DNA of 64,000 nucleotides, taken from assembly GCA_948567375.1 (NCBI GenBank), contig OX419757.1:43710001-43774000 (forward strand), written 5' to 3'. How positions within the stretch are numbered: the first letter of the stretch is position 1; each line of letters begins with the position of its first letter. The stretch comes from Lunularia cruciata. Taxonomy: Eukaryota; Streptophyta; Marchantiopsida; Lunulariales; Lunulariaceae. Below the pieces are notes generated by a model, which saw nothing but the letters and a program-made list of their open reading frames with translations, did not search any database and was not told where the DNA came from. The position numbers and the translations under genes were made by a program. Shown here one piece after another: positions 1 to 11,700 of this stretch.

Positions 1-760
1 TGTCGTTCATGCTTCTCCATAGTAGTGCTATAGACCAAAATGTCATCAATATAGTTTTGTGCAAAATCCAATCCAACTAGGATCCTATCTAGGACCCTCC
101 AGAACTTAACAAGAGCATTCTTTAACCTAAATGGTAAGAACCTCCACTAATATAACACATACTTTCCATGAGGATCAATAGCCCAAAATGTCATCTTGGA
201 CTTATCCTCCTCCCTAATTGGCAGTTGATGATATCTTGCTCACAAATCCAAAGTATTGAAGACCTTTGCATGCCCAATTGCATCAAAGATCTCCTCTGGT
301 GTAGGCATGGCATACCAATCAGCCCTAGTCTGTTGGTTGATAGGATAGTAATCTCCACACATCCGCTTATTTGTGTAGTTGCCATGCATATCCTTCTTGG
401 ATAGAATCATTGTAGCTAATGCATACTCTCCATGTGAAATCTCCACCAAACCAGCCTTCAGAAGGTCATTACTCTGGCTCTAAATCAATGTTCTCTCCAT
501 GTTACTATATTGATAGGAACATTGCTAGTCAGCTCAATTTGTTTACCATGTCCCTTTAGAGCACCCAAATCCTATATATCAAAGGCAAACCAACTCATGT
601 AGTTCCTCAAGAACCTCCAAACTCTTTATCTTTCCTCTCTTGTAAGCTTGGGCCCCAGATCTGGCTCCCAAGTATCCTTTTTAACTATCATAGGAGTGGA
701 AGACATACTGATTGGTTGCTACATTGGACCCTTGGGAGTAGTAGTATCATGCTCCCAACC
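1..760 (-). pseudogene. Ty3/gypsy reverse transcriptase domain (broken)
   Basis: Minus-strand translation gives the RT palm of a Ty3/gypsy polymerase, which would copy element RNA into DNA. Visible in order: a linker ending in the phrase DLGALKGHGKQIELTS near 560-620, a fingers segment with HGEYALATMILSKKD near 400-440, RMCGDYYPINQQT near 340-370, EEIFDAIGHAKVFNTLDL near 240-295, and the catalytic box YIDDILVYS at about 27-53, with the two aspartate codons at plus positions 42-47. Frames change several times and stops interrupt it. The window edge cuts it just after the catalytic box, so thumb, RNase H and integrase are missing here. Confidence 0.85.
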
Positions 761-3590
761 ACTAGAGGTCCCAACCTTAGTCTGAAAAACTCTCTCTACT
801 TTGGTTACAAGCTCCATATGTCCTCTAGCTGCATCCCAAGTAGACCAAGGGTGTAATCCAAGTAGACCAAGTGTGTAATCCACATAGACCATGCTCACTT
901 GGATAGACTCCATGTAGACCACTCGCTCTAGTAGCCACTAATTGTATCTTAAGAAAATCCTATCTACTTGGGCCACCGCCCTCAACATGTACTTGAATTG
1001 TCTTGATAGACACAAAGCTCACAAGTGTCTAAGTGGTGATGCCTATCAAATGCATCCTACGCTGCTCTGCCAAGCCAAGGCTCATAATCTAGATCAAATA
1101 GTTTAGGCCCATAGCCTGACCTAACACCTAATACTAAGAAGCCTCTTACACTACAAGAACAACTGTAATACTAGTGCAAAAACCTATCACCCGCTCTCTC
1201 TCATTGGTGTTGGGCTCCACCAACTGCTATAACTCTAAGTCTCAAACCCATTTAGGATCTCTCCCTCAAAAAGCATGGGAGTCTAGGAAACTCATAAGTG
1301 TGGGAAAAGCAGCTTTGCGCTATCCAACTATGTTCACGTGACTTTTCAACCACTCCCACTATCTAAGACTGACACCCAACATCCAAGATATCATCACCAA
1401 TGATGTGGTCTAATTGTTGAATCCCATCATAAGCGTGCTATAGAACCTCTCTAGGTAAGAGGTTTTTCCACCAAAGACAAAGACAATGAGCTCATGATCC
1501 CACTCTGGCTGCATCTAACAACACAACAAGTCCCATCCAAGAATAGACCTAATGGGCACTTGCCACTACCTAGGTGCAAGAATCACCCATCAAAAGAACG
1601 GTCTCCAAAATGTAAGCTGGATAAACGGATTAATGAACTTGGAGATGGCATAGTATCCATAACATCTCCCCAAACATACCAAAACAAGGATCTTGAAGAC
1701 CTAAACCTTGGCCAACACGTGTATATCCCTGACATGGCCATCCAAAAATCACCAAATAAATGAGACCATATCTCTCCAAATCTTGCGTTCCTAGCAAGGA
1801 AATATCTATTGAAAGGGTATGTTTGTAACCCTAGACTGTTGACATTGGCAATAACTTAGGATACCAATAGGCCTAGTGTGCCACATGATGTAGAGAGATT
1901 GGCCTAGCATTCTTATCTCTCTCCACATACAAGTGCCTCTATACTCATATACCCGCTTGTAGTCCCACAACTAGTCTAGTGCTAATCCCACTAAACAACT
2001 AGAATAAACATACTCCCTCTACTAGATATTGCCAAGCAATGAGTGTGGTATCTAGAGGTGTCAAGGAAATGGACTCTAGAAGTTCATTCTCATATTGGTC
2101 TCTTGGTCGTACAAACGCTCCACTCCAAGCCTGTTGCACCAACTAATCTACATGTTGTTGCAATGCCTCCTCTGAACTCCACAATAGAACATCCAAGGTG
2201 GATGGAATGATCCCACTTGTACTCCAAATCCCAATGATTTCTTCTAGTATTGGAGTATCCTTTGCATGGGCACTCCCCCCCCCCCCCCCAATAAATCACC
2301 AAACCAAGTAACAGAACCACTAAAAGCTAAAACTGATGTTGCCATGATCCTTGACTATAGTGAGCAAAGACTACCACTATTGAAGCATATTGGTAGGTGA
2401 CACACTTGTCCCTTGCCTGATTGTCAACCTGGTCTATAGGAGGCTGTCTCCTCCCAATAGAAAAATATTGAAACCCATGGAGTACAACATTGCTCCACCA
2501 ACTAACACATCATACGACTCAACTATGGTCATAATGGCCTGAGCTCTCACCACAGAGCTATCAAGAGGATGACTGGGCTGAATCTGAATAACCAGCTCTT
2601 CACATGTGATGTACTATGTAGAACCACCACCTAAAGATGTTTGGATATGAAATGGACACATCTCCACATTTGTCTTTTGTAACGCCAAACCAATAATTGT
2701 AGCCTTTCCCAACATAAGGGGTTGTGCACAAAGTCTAATAAGATCCTCTATGGTGTATAAACCTTCCCTAAAGGTTTCACCAACCAAAAAATCCCCCTCT
2801 TGTTATCGAATAGGACAAACCCATGTGTAAACCATACTAGCTCAAAGGCCGGTCTAGCTGGTAACTCCAATCTAGCCGTTGTTGCCTACCATAAACCATT
2901 AGTCGTTGAGCGGATCCCATGCTCCTCAACCAAGTCAGCTCCACTATCAACCACCTCTACTCTAGTAGTAGGAACCATATCATCCTTATTGTCACAAAGT
3001 GTGGCAGCCAACCAAAACAATGGGGTTGGGTCTTCCACTATACACATGTCACTAGTTGAGAATAATGGAAAGCGCATAATAAACTGAACCGCTCCCAACA
3101 TCATGCTAGACTCAGTCTGTGTAGTACCAAGTGGTTGACTAGTAGGTATTCAATCATGCACCCCATCACCACCTACCACATCTACACTAGGATGTCTAGG
3201 AGCCATGGATGATGTCTATAGGGCCTCAAAGAGTGTGAAAGACTAAGGAAGTTTGACCAATCTCCCAACCTCTCTTCTCTGTGGGTCCAACTCCAATGAT
3301 GCTCCTCAGGCTCTAGAGCATGTAGTGCACTCTTAGTCACTACGATAGATGTATCTACTTGTGCTACTCCACACATGAAATCCGAGACGTCTCTATCACC
3401 CACATATGAGGTAGAAGCCTTAGCACTTGAATCTAATATCCTTTGAGCAATGGCCATGCTAGCCAATCTTTGCTCCACCTACTCAATCCAAGTACCCATG
3501 GTTGTATCAAAAGTAAGGGTAGGTATTACATCACTACTAGGTATGGATCCTCTACCACCACCTTGTCCTCCATAATATGGAGCTCCTCTA
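761..3590 (-). pseudogene. Decayed gypsy coding DNA between gag and RT, function unclear
   Basis: This part lies where protease and the gag-pol linker should be. Minus-strand frames at about 1140-1760 read for long distances with few stops (for example GVSLR-x-WEWLKSH and DLELQQLVEPNTNERER), so it was probably coding. A DSGAD-like tripeptide context occurs near 2930-2960 and might be the remains of an aspartic protease site, but the flanking residues do not confirm it. A run of about 15 C at 2275-2289 interrupts it. I could not assign domains with confidence. Confidence 0.45.
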
Positions 3591-3800
3591 CTACCTGCCA
3601 TAGCAGCCCTACCACTCCTTAACTCTGGGTGTAGGTCAAAGCATTGGTCATTGGTGTGACCACATCTATGGCAATGTTCACACTATCTCTGTGCTGGTTG
3701 TGATGGACTAAAGATATCAAGTTCGCTACTTAGAGTGCACTCTCTCCTATGATGAGGTCCACCACAAGTCCAACAAGCAACACCACCACTCACGGGTTGT
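3591..3800 (-). pseudogene. gag nucleocapsid with two zinc-knuckle-like motifs
   Basis: Minus-strand reading shows two small cysteine motifs of a retrotransposon nucleocapsid, the part of gag that binds element RNA. One is CEHCHRCGHTNDQCFDLHPE around 3640-3690, rich in Cys and His. The other is CWTCGGPHHRREC around 3735-3775, spacing C-x2-C-x3-H-x4-C, a common form in plant gypsy elements. They are separated by a short broken linker. The position between gag capsid (higher coordinates) and pol (lower coordinates) fits a minus-strand element. Confidence 0.75.
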
Positions 3801-4282
3801 TGTTGACCCAAAAATGAAGGTAAAGGTCTAGCTACACAAGGCCTTCAACTCGCTCCATAGGACCTAGGCTGTCCACCCTATCCTCAAAAACCAACATGGC
3901 ATGGTGCACTCTATTGCACTCTAAAAGAAGTAACTGTTGTAGATGAGGTTTCCCTACTAAATTCAGATGTCACCATTCTCTCTTCCACCATGTTGTGCTC
4001 AATATGCTCAACCAAACCAAAGACCACTGCCAAAGTAGGCAAAGTAGCTTGTAAAACATAGCATCATGGACTCTATGTCGGAACTCCTTGTCCAGTATCC
4101 CATACCAAAATTGGAGTGCCTAGGCCCCAATAACTCCTTGAGTAAAACTGATCAATCATCTCATGCAAGTGTATGCCTCATGTAGGCTCTCTCTAGCCTT
4201 CCATTGGAACTCCTACAAGCTCCTCAGCTTGTGAGTCCGCACTTCTTGGTCATTTTGCCTCAAACACTAGAAGAACTCCACC
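3801..4282 (-). pseudogene. gag capsid-like region, C-terminal part
   Basis: Minus-strand translation from about 4282 to 4030 gives a broken but recognisable gag capsid pattern: REVRTHKLRSL, then WKARESLHEAYTCMR and ALQFWYGILDKEFR. Such charged, Trp-containing helices are typical of retrotransposon gag upstream of the zinc knuckles. Several stops are present. The coding stretch is interrupted at 4283 by the solo LTR and resumes at 4741. Confidence 0.7.
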
Positions 4283-4287
4283 ATGGG

Positions 4288-4735
4288 TGTAACAATATGG
4301 AGTTTAGCAACGTACTTAGTAAGGCTAACGAAGTAGAGAATAAGCCAAATTAGCCTAAAATATTCTAGAAGCATCTAGGAAGCTTCTTAGGAAGCTTCCC
4401 AACTAGTTAACTTGCACTCCAGTAGCAAGTTAACTAGTTGCTTATGCAAGTAGCTTATGGAAGGAAGCTTAAAGAAGCTTCTAACAAGCTTAGCTTGCAC
4501 GCCAAGTAGGTGGCTTCTAGAAGGAAGCTTCTTGAGAAGCTTTCTAGTTAACTTGGCTTGCACTCTAAGAAAGCGGCTCAGGGAAGCTTCTTGAGAAGCT
4601 TCTCAAGGGCTTGGTATGCTACCTATAAATGCCAAAGCCAAAGCTTATGCTAGGTATTTGGAGTTTTCCCTCATTCAAGTGTCCCAATGTAAGTTTCCAT
4701 TCTCCTATTTCTCTCCTCGGTCTTGGTCTTTTACA
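4288..4735 (+). mobile_element. Solo LTR of the heat-shock-element chromovirus family
   Basis: The 448-bp sequence starts TGTAACAATATGG and ends CTTTTACA, matching the two LTRs at 39769-40194 and 44981-45405 along most of its length. It is flanked by an exact 5-bp duplication, ATGGG at 4283-4287 and 4736-4740. No internal element sequence is attached, so it is a solo LTR left by recombination between the two LTRs of a full insertion. It carries several GAAGCTTC and TTCTAGAA blocks and a TATA-like CTATAAAT near 4621-4628. It is about 22 bp longer than its relatives because of extra sequence near the middle. It lies inside the gag region of a minus-strand gypsy element, so it inserted later. 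Confidence 0.95.
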
Positions 4736-4740
4736 ATGGG

Positions 4741-5240
4741 GTTAAACCTTGGTACTACACCAATTGTAATAGTACCTCTACTTGTAGTAGTACTATCTCC
4801 AAGAGATCCACCAATATTACTAGAGCTAGAACTTGTAAGTACAATCGATCTACCCCTACAAACCAAGCCTAAAGTGATGGAGACATAGTTTGGAGACCAA
4901 TACTATCTCCATAGCTCTATCTCCTCCAAGTGAGCTCTCTTGAACTCATGGTAGTTGTCCATTGATAGACCCTCCAAGTGTTGAAACCCCTTCCATGCCA
5001 TGAAGGGTGTGAACAAAGTTGAGTTCCCTATCCGTTGTAGATCACATCAACTATCTAACTCTTGGATGAAGTCATCCAACTTAATGGTACACTTTGTACC
5101 AGAGTAACACCTAGGGCCTTTGGAGGCCCCATAAATCTCATCCATGTCCCATAACAAGTGTGCGGACACAACACATGCACTCTCAATTGAATCAACTCTT
5201 ATGTCAAACTCCAACTTAGAGTCAATCTCCTCCCTCATGG
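4741..5240 (-). pseudogene. gag N-terminal region of the minus-strand gypsy relic
   Basis: The best stretch is 5047-5238 on the minus strand, 63 codons rich in Asp/Glu/Ser (for example LEFDIRVDSIESACVV and KCTIKLDDFIQELDS). Further down the same strand come WRVYQWTTT and FKRAHLEEI-like peptides in shifted frames. It precedes the capsid-like part on the other side of the solo LTR, so the two together look like one gag gene split by the insertion. No enzyme motif is expected here. Confidence 0.55.
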
Positions 5241-5710
5241 AGATTTAAGATATAGGTTGATGTCAAGTGCCACTCCAAGTAAATCCATTATGGACTACAA
5301 TGCTTTCTCCTCTGGAATCCCCAAAGAACTATGTCGTGACAAATTAACCAAAAATTGCAACCCACAATTGGAACCATTGCAAGTACTCCATCAAGTGCCA
5401 ATATCACCTATTAAAGTAGCTCTAACTACATAACCACACTAGGAGAAAGAGCAACCTATAACCTACCATCACAACACGCACTCTCACAGTCTATATAAGT
5501 CATCACTTCTTGCTTCATTAGAGAGAAACATAGGTAGTTTGACTGGTCATCACTACAGTCTCACTATCAAGAGCACACCAGAGCACCAATGCTCTAAAGT
5601 CAAGGCACCTCACGCAAATATGGTGCACAACTAGGAAGCAAAGAATGGAGGGGGTCTAATCAAAAGAAATCTTAACAAAAATCCTCCATCTCATAAATCA
5701 ACATTGGACT

Positions 5711-5724
5711 AACTCTGCCACCAA
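5711..5724 (-). other. Possible primer-binding site of the minus-strand gypsy relic
   Basis: The minus strand reads TTGGTGGCAGAGTT, which resembles the common plant gypsy site TTGGTATCAGAGC (initiator Met tRNA) with changes. It lies about 470 bp upstream of the gag-like frame, where a PBS is expected. If right, the 5' LTR begins at about 5726 and runs to higher coordinates; no LTR end was found. Confidence 0.25.
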
Positions 5725-6659
5725 TTGGCATTTGAAAGAATATGAGTTATCTACTTCCTAAGCTACCAGGATCACCAAGAATAGTATCAAATTGTCTCTT
5801 CTAGACCAACTACAAGTGTACAGATAACAATAGAACAATCACTAGGACAACAAGTGAGGGTAGACCAGTTGGCTAGGGCACCAATTGAGGAACCAAAGAT
5901 CTAGGGGTCAAACCCTATCATGCATAATCTAGCAAGATGTGGAGATTTTGCCAAACAATGACCATATCTACTCTAAACTAGCTAATCTCATGCCAGCAAG
6001 CTGGCCCTTCTAGGCCTTCAAAGCCTCTTATAACCCACAGGCCTATGCATCTAAATGCCCTTCTGAAGTAGCATCAAGGGCATTTAGAGAATTTGAAGTA
6101 GCATCAAGGGCATTTAAATTTGAAGTGATATGCCTCTAAATGCCTATGCCTCTAAATGCCCTTGATGCTACTTCAAATCCTCTCCAAATTTGGCTAAACT
6201 CCTCTAACTCAAGCAAAATCCTCCAAATCTGGCCAGAATCTAACATAAACTCTAGCAAAAATCTAACATAAATCCCTAAAGTTGGCTGATCACCAAATCC
6301 TTTGCTAACTCTTCACTTGAGCCAAATTGAAATGATGGGTTTCTCCAAATCACAAATTCATGGAGATGGGTTCACAAATCCACCTTCAAATTCACTTTTT
6401 GAGCTCAACTCTCATCAAATTGGTCCTACTTTCACCTCTTTAGCTCAAAATCACAACTACTGCTTGAAAATTGCTTCTCTTTGTTTTGAAATTTGGCCAA
6501 CACTTCCACACACCGTCTGCCTCATTGCCAAATTTGCATCAATTTAAAGACCTTCTACACACTAGGGAAAATCAAAACTCCGATCAAGCTACCAACAATC
6601 AACAAGTCTTGGAGATACCACCAACACTATCAATTTCTACACCCAATTTGCCCTTGACC
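5725..6659. other. Gene-free stretch with short repeats
   Basis: No coding frame was recognised. Part may be LTR or leader of the minus-strand gypsy relic. The clearest structure is the inverted repeat at 6091-6178, described separately. The rest is pyrimidine-rich AT DNA. Confidence 0.4.
6091..6178. repeat. 25-bp perfect inverted repeat with a third direct copy
   Basis: The 25 bases at 6091-6115 (beginning ATTTGAAGTAGCATCAAGGG) are the exact reverse complement of 6154-6178, separated by 38 bp. A further direct copy of most of the arm lies at 6064-6085. The region could fold into a stem-loop. It may be the residue of local duplication and inversion. Confidence 0.9.
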
Positions 6660-7150
6660 TCACTTCTCTAATGTAATCAGTTTGTTTACACAACTCAAAT
6701 CACACTCAATCAGTTTGTTTACACAACTCAAATCACATTCAATCAGATCAGTACTTGATCTATCTTGATCTAATCTGCTAACAATCGGGCATTGATTACA
6801 GTCAAGCCACACCCACTCTAGCTAAGAGAATCCAGATGATGCTCACCGGCCTCTGTCCACCATAGACAAGAACTCAAAGGCTCAACATCAAGGAAGTGAA
6901 AGCTGTACTTTGAAAGTACACCCCCTGGACTCGAGCTAGGTCTCAAACCCTAACGGTACCACTGACGACTAATCAGACAATGTGAACGGTACTAAATGAT
7001 GATGGGCCACACCATGTAGTCCGTACACTGAACATGAAATCTGATCGTCAACAACTAGCCTATGAGTAGCTACCAAAATACTCTTGACTACCTAACACTA
7101 CTACTCCAAAGTTTGAGCAATCTAGGTGCAAAGCTACAAATGATATGACA
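6660..7150 (+). repeat. Dispersed repeat, copy A
   Basis: This segment aligns by eye with 57630-58215 on the same strand and with the reverse complement of 38655-39125. The shared core is around GATTACAGTCAAGCCACACC and CTCTAGCTAAGAGA, followed by CAAGAACTCAAAGGCTCAAC. The copies differ at many sites but remain colinear over about 450 bp. No coding frame is shared. It may be an LTR, a TRIM or a SINE-like unit; no termini or target duplications were established. Confidence 0.8.
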
Positions 7151-8461
7151 AAGAGGAGAGAGACATTTGTTGTCTTCCCAACCATACTTACATCCTACTA
7201 TCAACATACGTATTATTTACTTTACAACACGCTTAAGCTTTAGGTCTTTGTCAATAAGCAGCTGTAGTAGGAATTCTTGGCATGGTTAGGGTTCTCCCCC
7301 CTCCACTTACAGATATACCATTGGAAACCTTTACCACAAGTTCAAGAGTAGACTTTAGTTGGCTTCACTCTTCTTAGCTTCCTTGGTGTTTGTTGTTAGT
7401 GCACCTTTTCTCCTCTACGCCTTTGGGCTCTGTTTGGTTTCTCTTGGTTGCTTGTGACTGGTAGGACTTGTGCTCTTTTTTCCTCTATGCACTTGATTGT
7501 GCCTTGTACTCCTTTCCCCTTTCTTTTGGGGTACTACATATATTTATGGAGATCCTACTTGGACTATGGCAAGATGAGATCATAGAAAGAACAAGCCAAA
7601 AGGACAAAAGAGACACAAATCCATCCATGAGGCCAAAAGGAACAAGGGAGGCGTAATATATATCTTTATATATCTTTAGTGTTTGGGTAATGCATGTTTC
7701 AAAAGCTCATATGGGATAACAATTGTATAAGACTACTTTTCATTTGAAACCAAATCACTTTGGTTGTAGTGTGTAAGGATCGATCGACAAAAGAACAAAC
7801 CAGGTCGTGCCTTTATAAATTTTGTAAACATATTGGTTCCTAAATATTAATACCCCGTGTTCTTCCACAGACAGTGTTCACCAGAAAAATGTCAACCAAA
7901 GTCTTGGAGTGACATGATAGTGCCCCTCACTCAAGTATCAAGACTCAAAATATTATCATGACTCTTCCTTTTTGTTGTAAAGAGCAAGGATTCTCGTTTA
8001 GATTCAGGAATTTCTCCTCTAGTTGATTAGACCTCATAGGGAACCCTTGAGTTTGGGACCATCACTTCCCAGGTCAACAAGAGATTAGACCCTAATGCCT
8101 ATATGACTTGGAGTGGCGGAGGATGATCTGTTGAATTGCTTGTACAGTAGAATCCCATGCTCTGGTTTGCCTCTCAACATGTGCAGGTAGTTGAGAGGCA
8201 ACTCAGTCTCTTCTTTCACAATTTGAAATCAAAATGGATCCAAAGCAATAGAAGCAACAAGTGATGGTTTTGTAATGGCTGATTATCCCTATTAATTTGG
8301 GCGCAGGGGAGCTGCGGGAGAGTGTGGAGAAGAGAGAAGAGAAGGAGAGACGTGAGACAATTTTGATAATTTTTGAGTGCTCTCTAGCATGTAGCATTTG
8401 AGTGAATAGTCGTTTCTCTTTGTTTTTCAATTTTGGTTCCATTGGTACCTAGATTAAAGAC
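7151..8461. other. No recognised gene
   Basis: Nothing convincing is coded here. The 7400-7560 part is pyrimidine-rich with loosely repeated CTCCTCTACGC-like phrases. A purine-rich patch lies at 8320-8365. Confidence 0.4.
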
Positions 8462-8680
8462 TATGGAGAATGGAGTAGAAAGTTACAAAGATTTTTAGCT
8501 TTTTTAGGGTTGAGAATGATCATTATACATTGAGAGTGATGGGTTGGGAATTTTCATTTCTAATCTCTTGGTTTTCATGATTAAGTTCCATGTGAATTTA
8601 ATTTGAAAATTTTGGAGATGGAAATTGAAAGTTATGAGAGTTTATAGATTTTAGGGTTTGGAGAGATTGTTTTCTTATGT
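8462..8680. repeat. Degenerate direct duplication before the R2-like frame
   Basis: Two loosely matching blocks about 150 bp apart, near 8463-8520 and 8614-8670, share the pattern GAAAGTTA...TTTTTAG...TTTAGGGTT.GAGA. They lie just upstream of the R2-like reading frame and may be part of its 5' untranslated region. Confidence 0.4.
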
Positions 8681-8770
8681 GAGTTGGGATGTGAGGGGTT
8701 GTGGTTTTGCAGATATGGGGAGATATGGAGAGGAGTATCATGTGTTACTATCAATATTCTTGTGCTAGCC

Positions 8771-11700
8771 ATGGCTACACCTTCCCATGTGGGGTCGCCT
8801 AGAGCGGGTCGGGATACACCATGCCCGGTGTGTCACCGACGCTTTACCTTGCAAGGAGTAAAGACCCATGTGGGAAGGATGCACAAGGACTATGATTGGA
8901 CCACTTGGGATGCCCACGTGAGACGAGCGACCACATCGACAGCAATGACACTCGAGATTACGCACGCTTCTTCTATACCTTTGTTGATTGTTCCAGGGAT
9001 ACCGATCGAGTCGTGGGAATGGTTAGCTTCTCAGATGGGTTGCATTTTGGAGTTATTTGAGACTAGTTTTCCATGTCCACGTCTATTCCATAGGCTACTC
9101 CGCACACTCCATGATGAGGCTAGATAGGCTTTTTGCCTACCACTTGATTGTTTGGCACGTGATCCCTTGGACGAGTTAGTGTGGTTCCTATTCCTCCTAC
9201 TCCCTCGATAGTGTCTTTGTTATGCTAGAGGGGGACGCGCGGGGCATAGAGAGATGGCGGCTAGATTTTGTCAATTCTGAGCGGGGGATTGGGCAGCGCT
9301 TCAGGAGGAGTCTGTTAGGGCTACACGATTTAGGAGACAAGCATCGCCACAAGATACCACAGATTCCACTCGATTACGACGATGTAGGACATTGGGTCAA
9401 GCAAGAGAGTTTAGTAGAGCAGCACAAGTGCTACACCCTTTGTCTATAGCAAGTCCTATTGATGAGACCATCTCTTCCCTACGCTCATTGCATCCTATAG
9501 CAGTAGAAGGACTACCACTAGAGGTCTTAGATTATCAGCTTGAGCAGCCTTTATGTCTTGATAGGTCGCTATTTGTACAAGCATTGTGCATTGCCCCTCG
9601 CCTTTCCTCAAGAGGCTTGTCAGGGATAGTTTATGAGCACCTTAGAGATTGCTTCCAGGCAGATGATCCTTCTAGTGGTTTTACCAAGTTGTTTCAGGTG
9701 GCTGCAGCAATAGCAAGAGGAGACATTCCTATGTCTGTTAGCCAAGTCTTAGGTGCTAGTCAACTTCTCGCGATTGAGAAGGACACGGAAGGCATTAGAC
9801 CGATTGCTATTGGAGAGATCTTTTTGCATTTGGTCAGTCGTACCATTGTCTTTCAGCATCGTTCTCACTTTTGACAGCACCTTAGTCCACATCAGTTTGG
9901 AGTAGCTACACCTGCAGGATGTGAGGCTATATCTCTAGGCATTAGAGCACTCCTAGATATCCATCCGGAGTGGGTCGTCCTACAAGTGGATGTTGAGAAT
10001 GCTTTTAATAGCATCTCACGTGCATCCATCTTTAGAGAGCTTAGGGAGGTTGGTGTATCCTTGGCAAGTCTCATTCCTTTTGTGCGGTCTTTTTATGGCT
10101 CTCTTGCTTCCCTTTACTACCAACATGGTGGTTCACAAGAAGGAGTCACCGTCTTGGAGTCAGCTGTTGGTACACGACAGGGAGATCCTTTGGGGGGGCC
10201 CTTGTTTGCTATGGCTCACTTTAGAGCTCTCCTATCTACTACTTTGGCCATGCCAGGTTGTGTTTTTCCCTCCTTGGCAAATGATGCACACATCGTAGGC
10301 CCTGTAGATCAGATTAGGCAGGCCTTTGACTACTTGACTACCGAGCTACATCTAGTAGGCTTGAGAGTCAAGGTGTCAAAGTGTAGGGCATGGTCCTCTT
10401 TAGGTATCCCTCCCCACCTTGAGCTTCCAGACGGGTGTATCACATCCACAGATGGACTTTGTGTTCTTGGAGTGCCAGTAGGATCGGAGGATTTTGTCAC
10501 ACGCTTCTTGGACGCTGCCTTTGGAGAGGATGTTCTCCATGTGGATGACCTTCCATTACTAGGAGATCCACATGTGGCATTTGGTATACTCTCTTCCAGT
10601 ATTGCTCGTCGACCATCCTACCTCATCCGTACAGTTCCCTCCTCGCCGTCCTTCCTATCACGTCAGAGAACATTTGATAGGAGGATTATGGGAGTCTTTG
10701 GTGATATTATTGGACCAAGGACTTTTGAGTGTGTGATAGTGGATTTGGCACGTAGACAGACGGCTCTACCAATCTCATGTGGTGGGGTTGGCTTGCTTTC
10801 TATGGAGGAGATGGCACCTACAACGTTTTTGGGTAGTTGGGCTCTCTCGACACCCCTACTTGCCTCTTGTTTTGTGGTTGCTGATAGGCCGGTTTTGGAG
10901 ACTTATGTGACAGAGGTGGAGGGAGGATCCTTTTCTCTCCAGGTGTTATTGTGGCAGACAAGAGATAGTCTATCCCCACGAGCACAAGAGTGTTTTCCAT
11001 TGTTTGCTTCACTATCGTCAGATTGGACTAGAGGTCTACAATCTTCCTTGATGGAGCGATAAAGTGAGCATACGCTACATTCTCTCTTAGTTGACTCGTC
11101 CATTCCTCAGACTACTAGAGCACGTCTACGCTCTTGCTCCGGCAAGGGTGCAGGCTCGTGGATCCTAGCTCGACCATGCATTAGGGCTTTCCGACTTGCA
11201 CCGGCTACTTTCTCTACAATGATGAGGTTTTGCCTAGGTTTGGTCCACCCATCTGCATCTTCACTACTCAGTTGTGAGTGTGGTTCTACACTAGATGCAG
11301 CGGCGGTCCACATGACACGGTGTCCTTTTGGAGGACAGAGGATAGCTACACATGATGCCATTAGAGACATAGTGTTTGCTATGGCACGAGAGAGTGGATA
11401 CTTAGCTTGGAGGAAGCGTTCGTATGCATTGCAGACGACACGCGTCAGGGCAGACTTATACTTGGTCCGAGATGATCAGGTGATAGTAGCGGATGTCGTG
11501 GTCACGGACCCTACACGGGATACAGTTTTGGAGGGAGTGATTACCCATCCCCTTGGATGGGCGGCGAGTGCAGCAGCAGGTCGCAAGGTCTCCAAGGATA
11601 GGAGCATGCAGCGAGGTCACCTCTTTGTTCCTCTAGCCTTGGAGTTATATGGAGCGATGGACACGGCATTTGACACATTTGTCAGGGAGTGCACGAGAGC

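Larger units (their letters stand above)
1..5724 (-). mobile_element. Ty3/gypsy retrotransposon relic, 5' part, split by a solo LTR
   Basis: Read on the minus strand from about 5240 down to 1, this stretch gives gag-like, zinc-knuckle, unassigned, and reverse-transcriptase peptides in the usual gypsy order. RNase H and integrase would lie beyond the left edge. The frame is heavily broken by stops and shifts, so it cannot be active. A plus-strand LTR of another family sits inside gag at 4288-4735. The RT phrasing resembles the integrase fragment at 58.4-59.9 kb in style, so both may belong to one clade; that link is inference. LTRs of this element were not defined. Confidence 0.85.

Noticed and set aside
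2275-2289. G-quadruplex or regulatory poly-C tract
   Set aside because: A single homopolymer of about 15 C may be slippage or a sequencing artefact; no further G-runs nearby.
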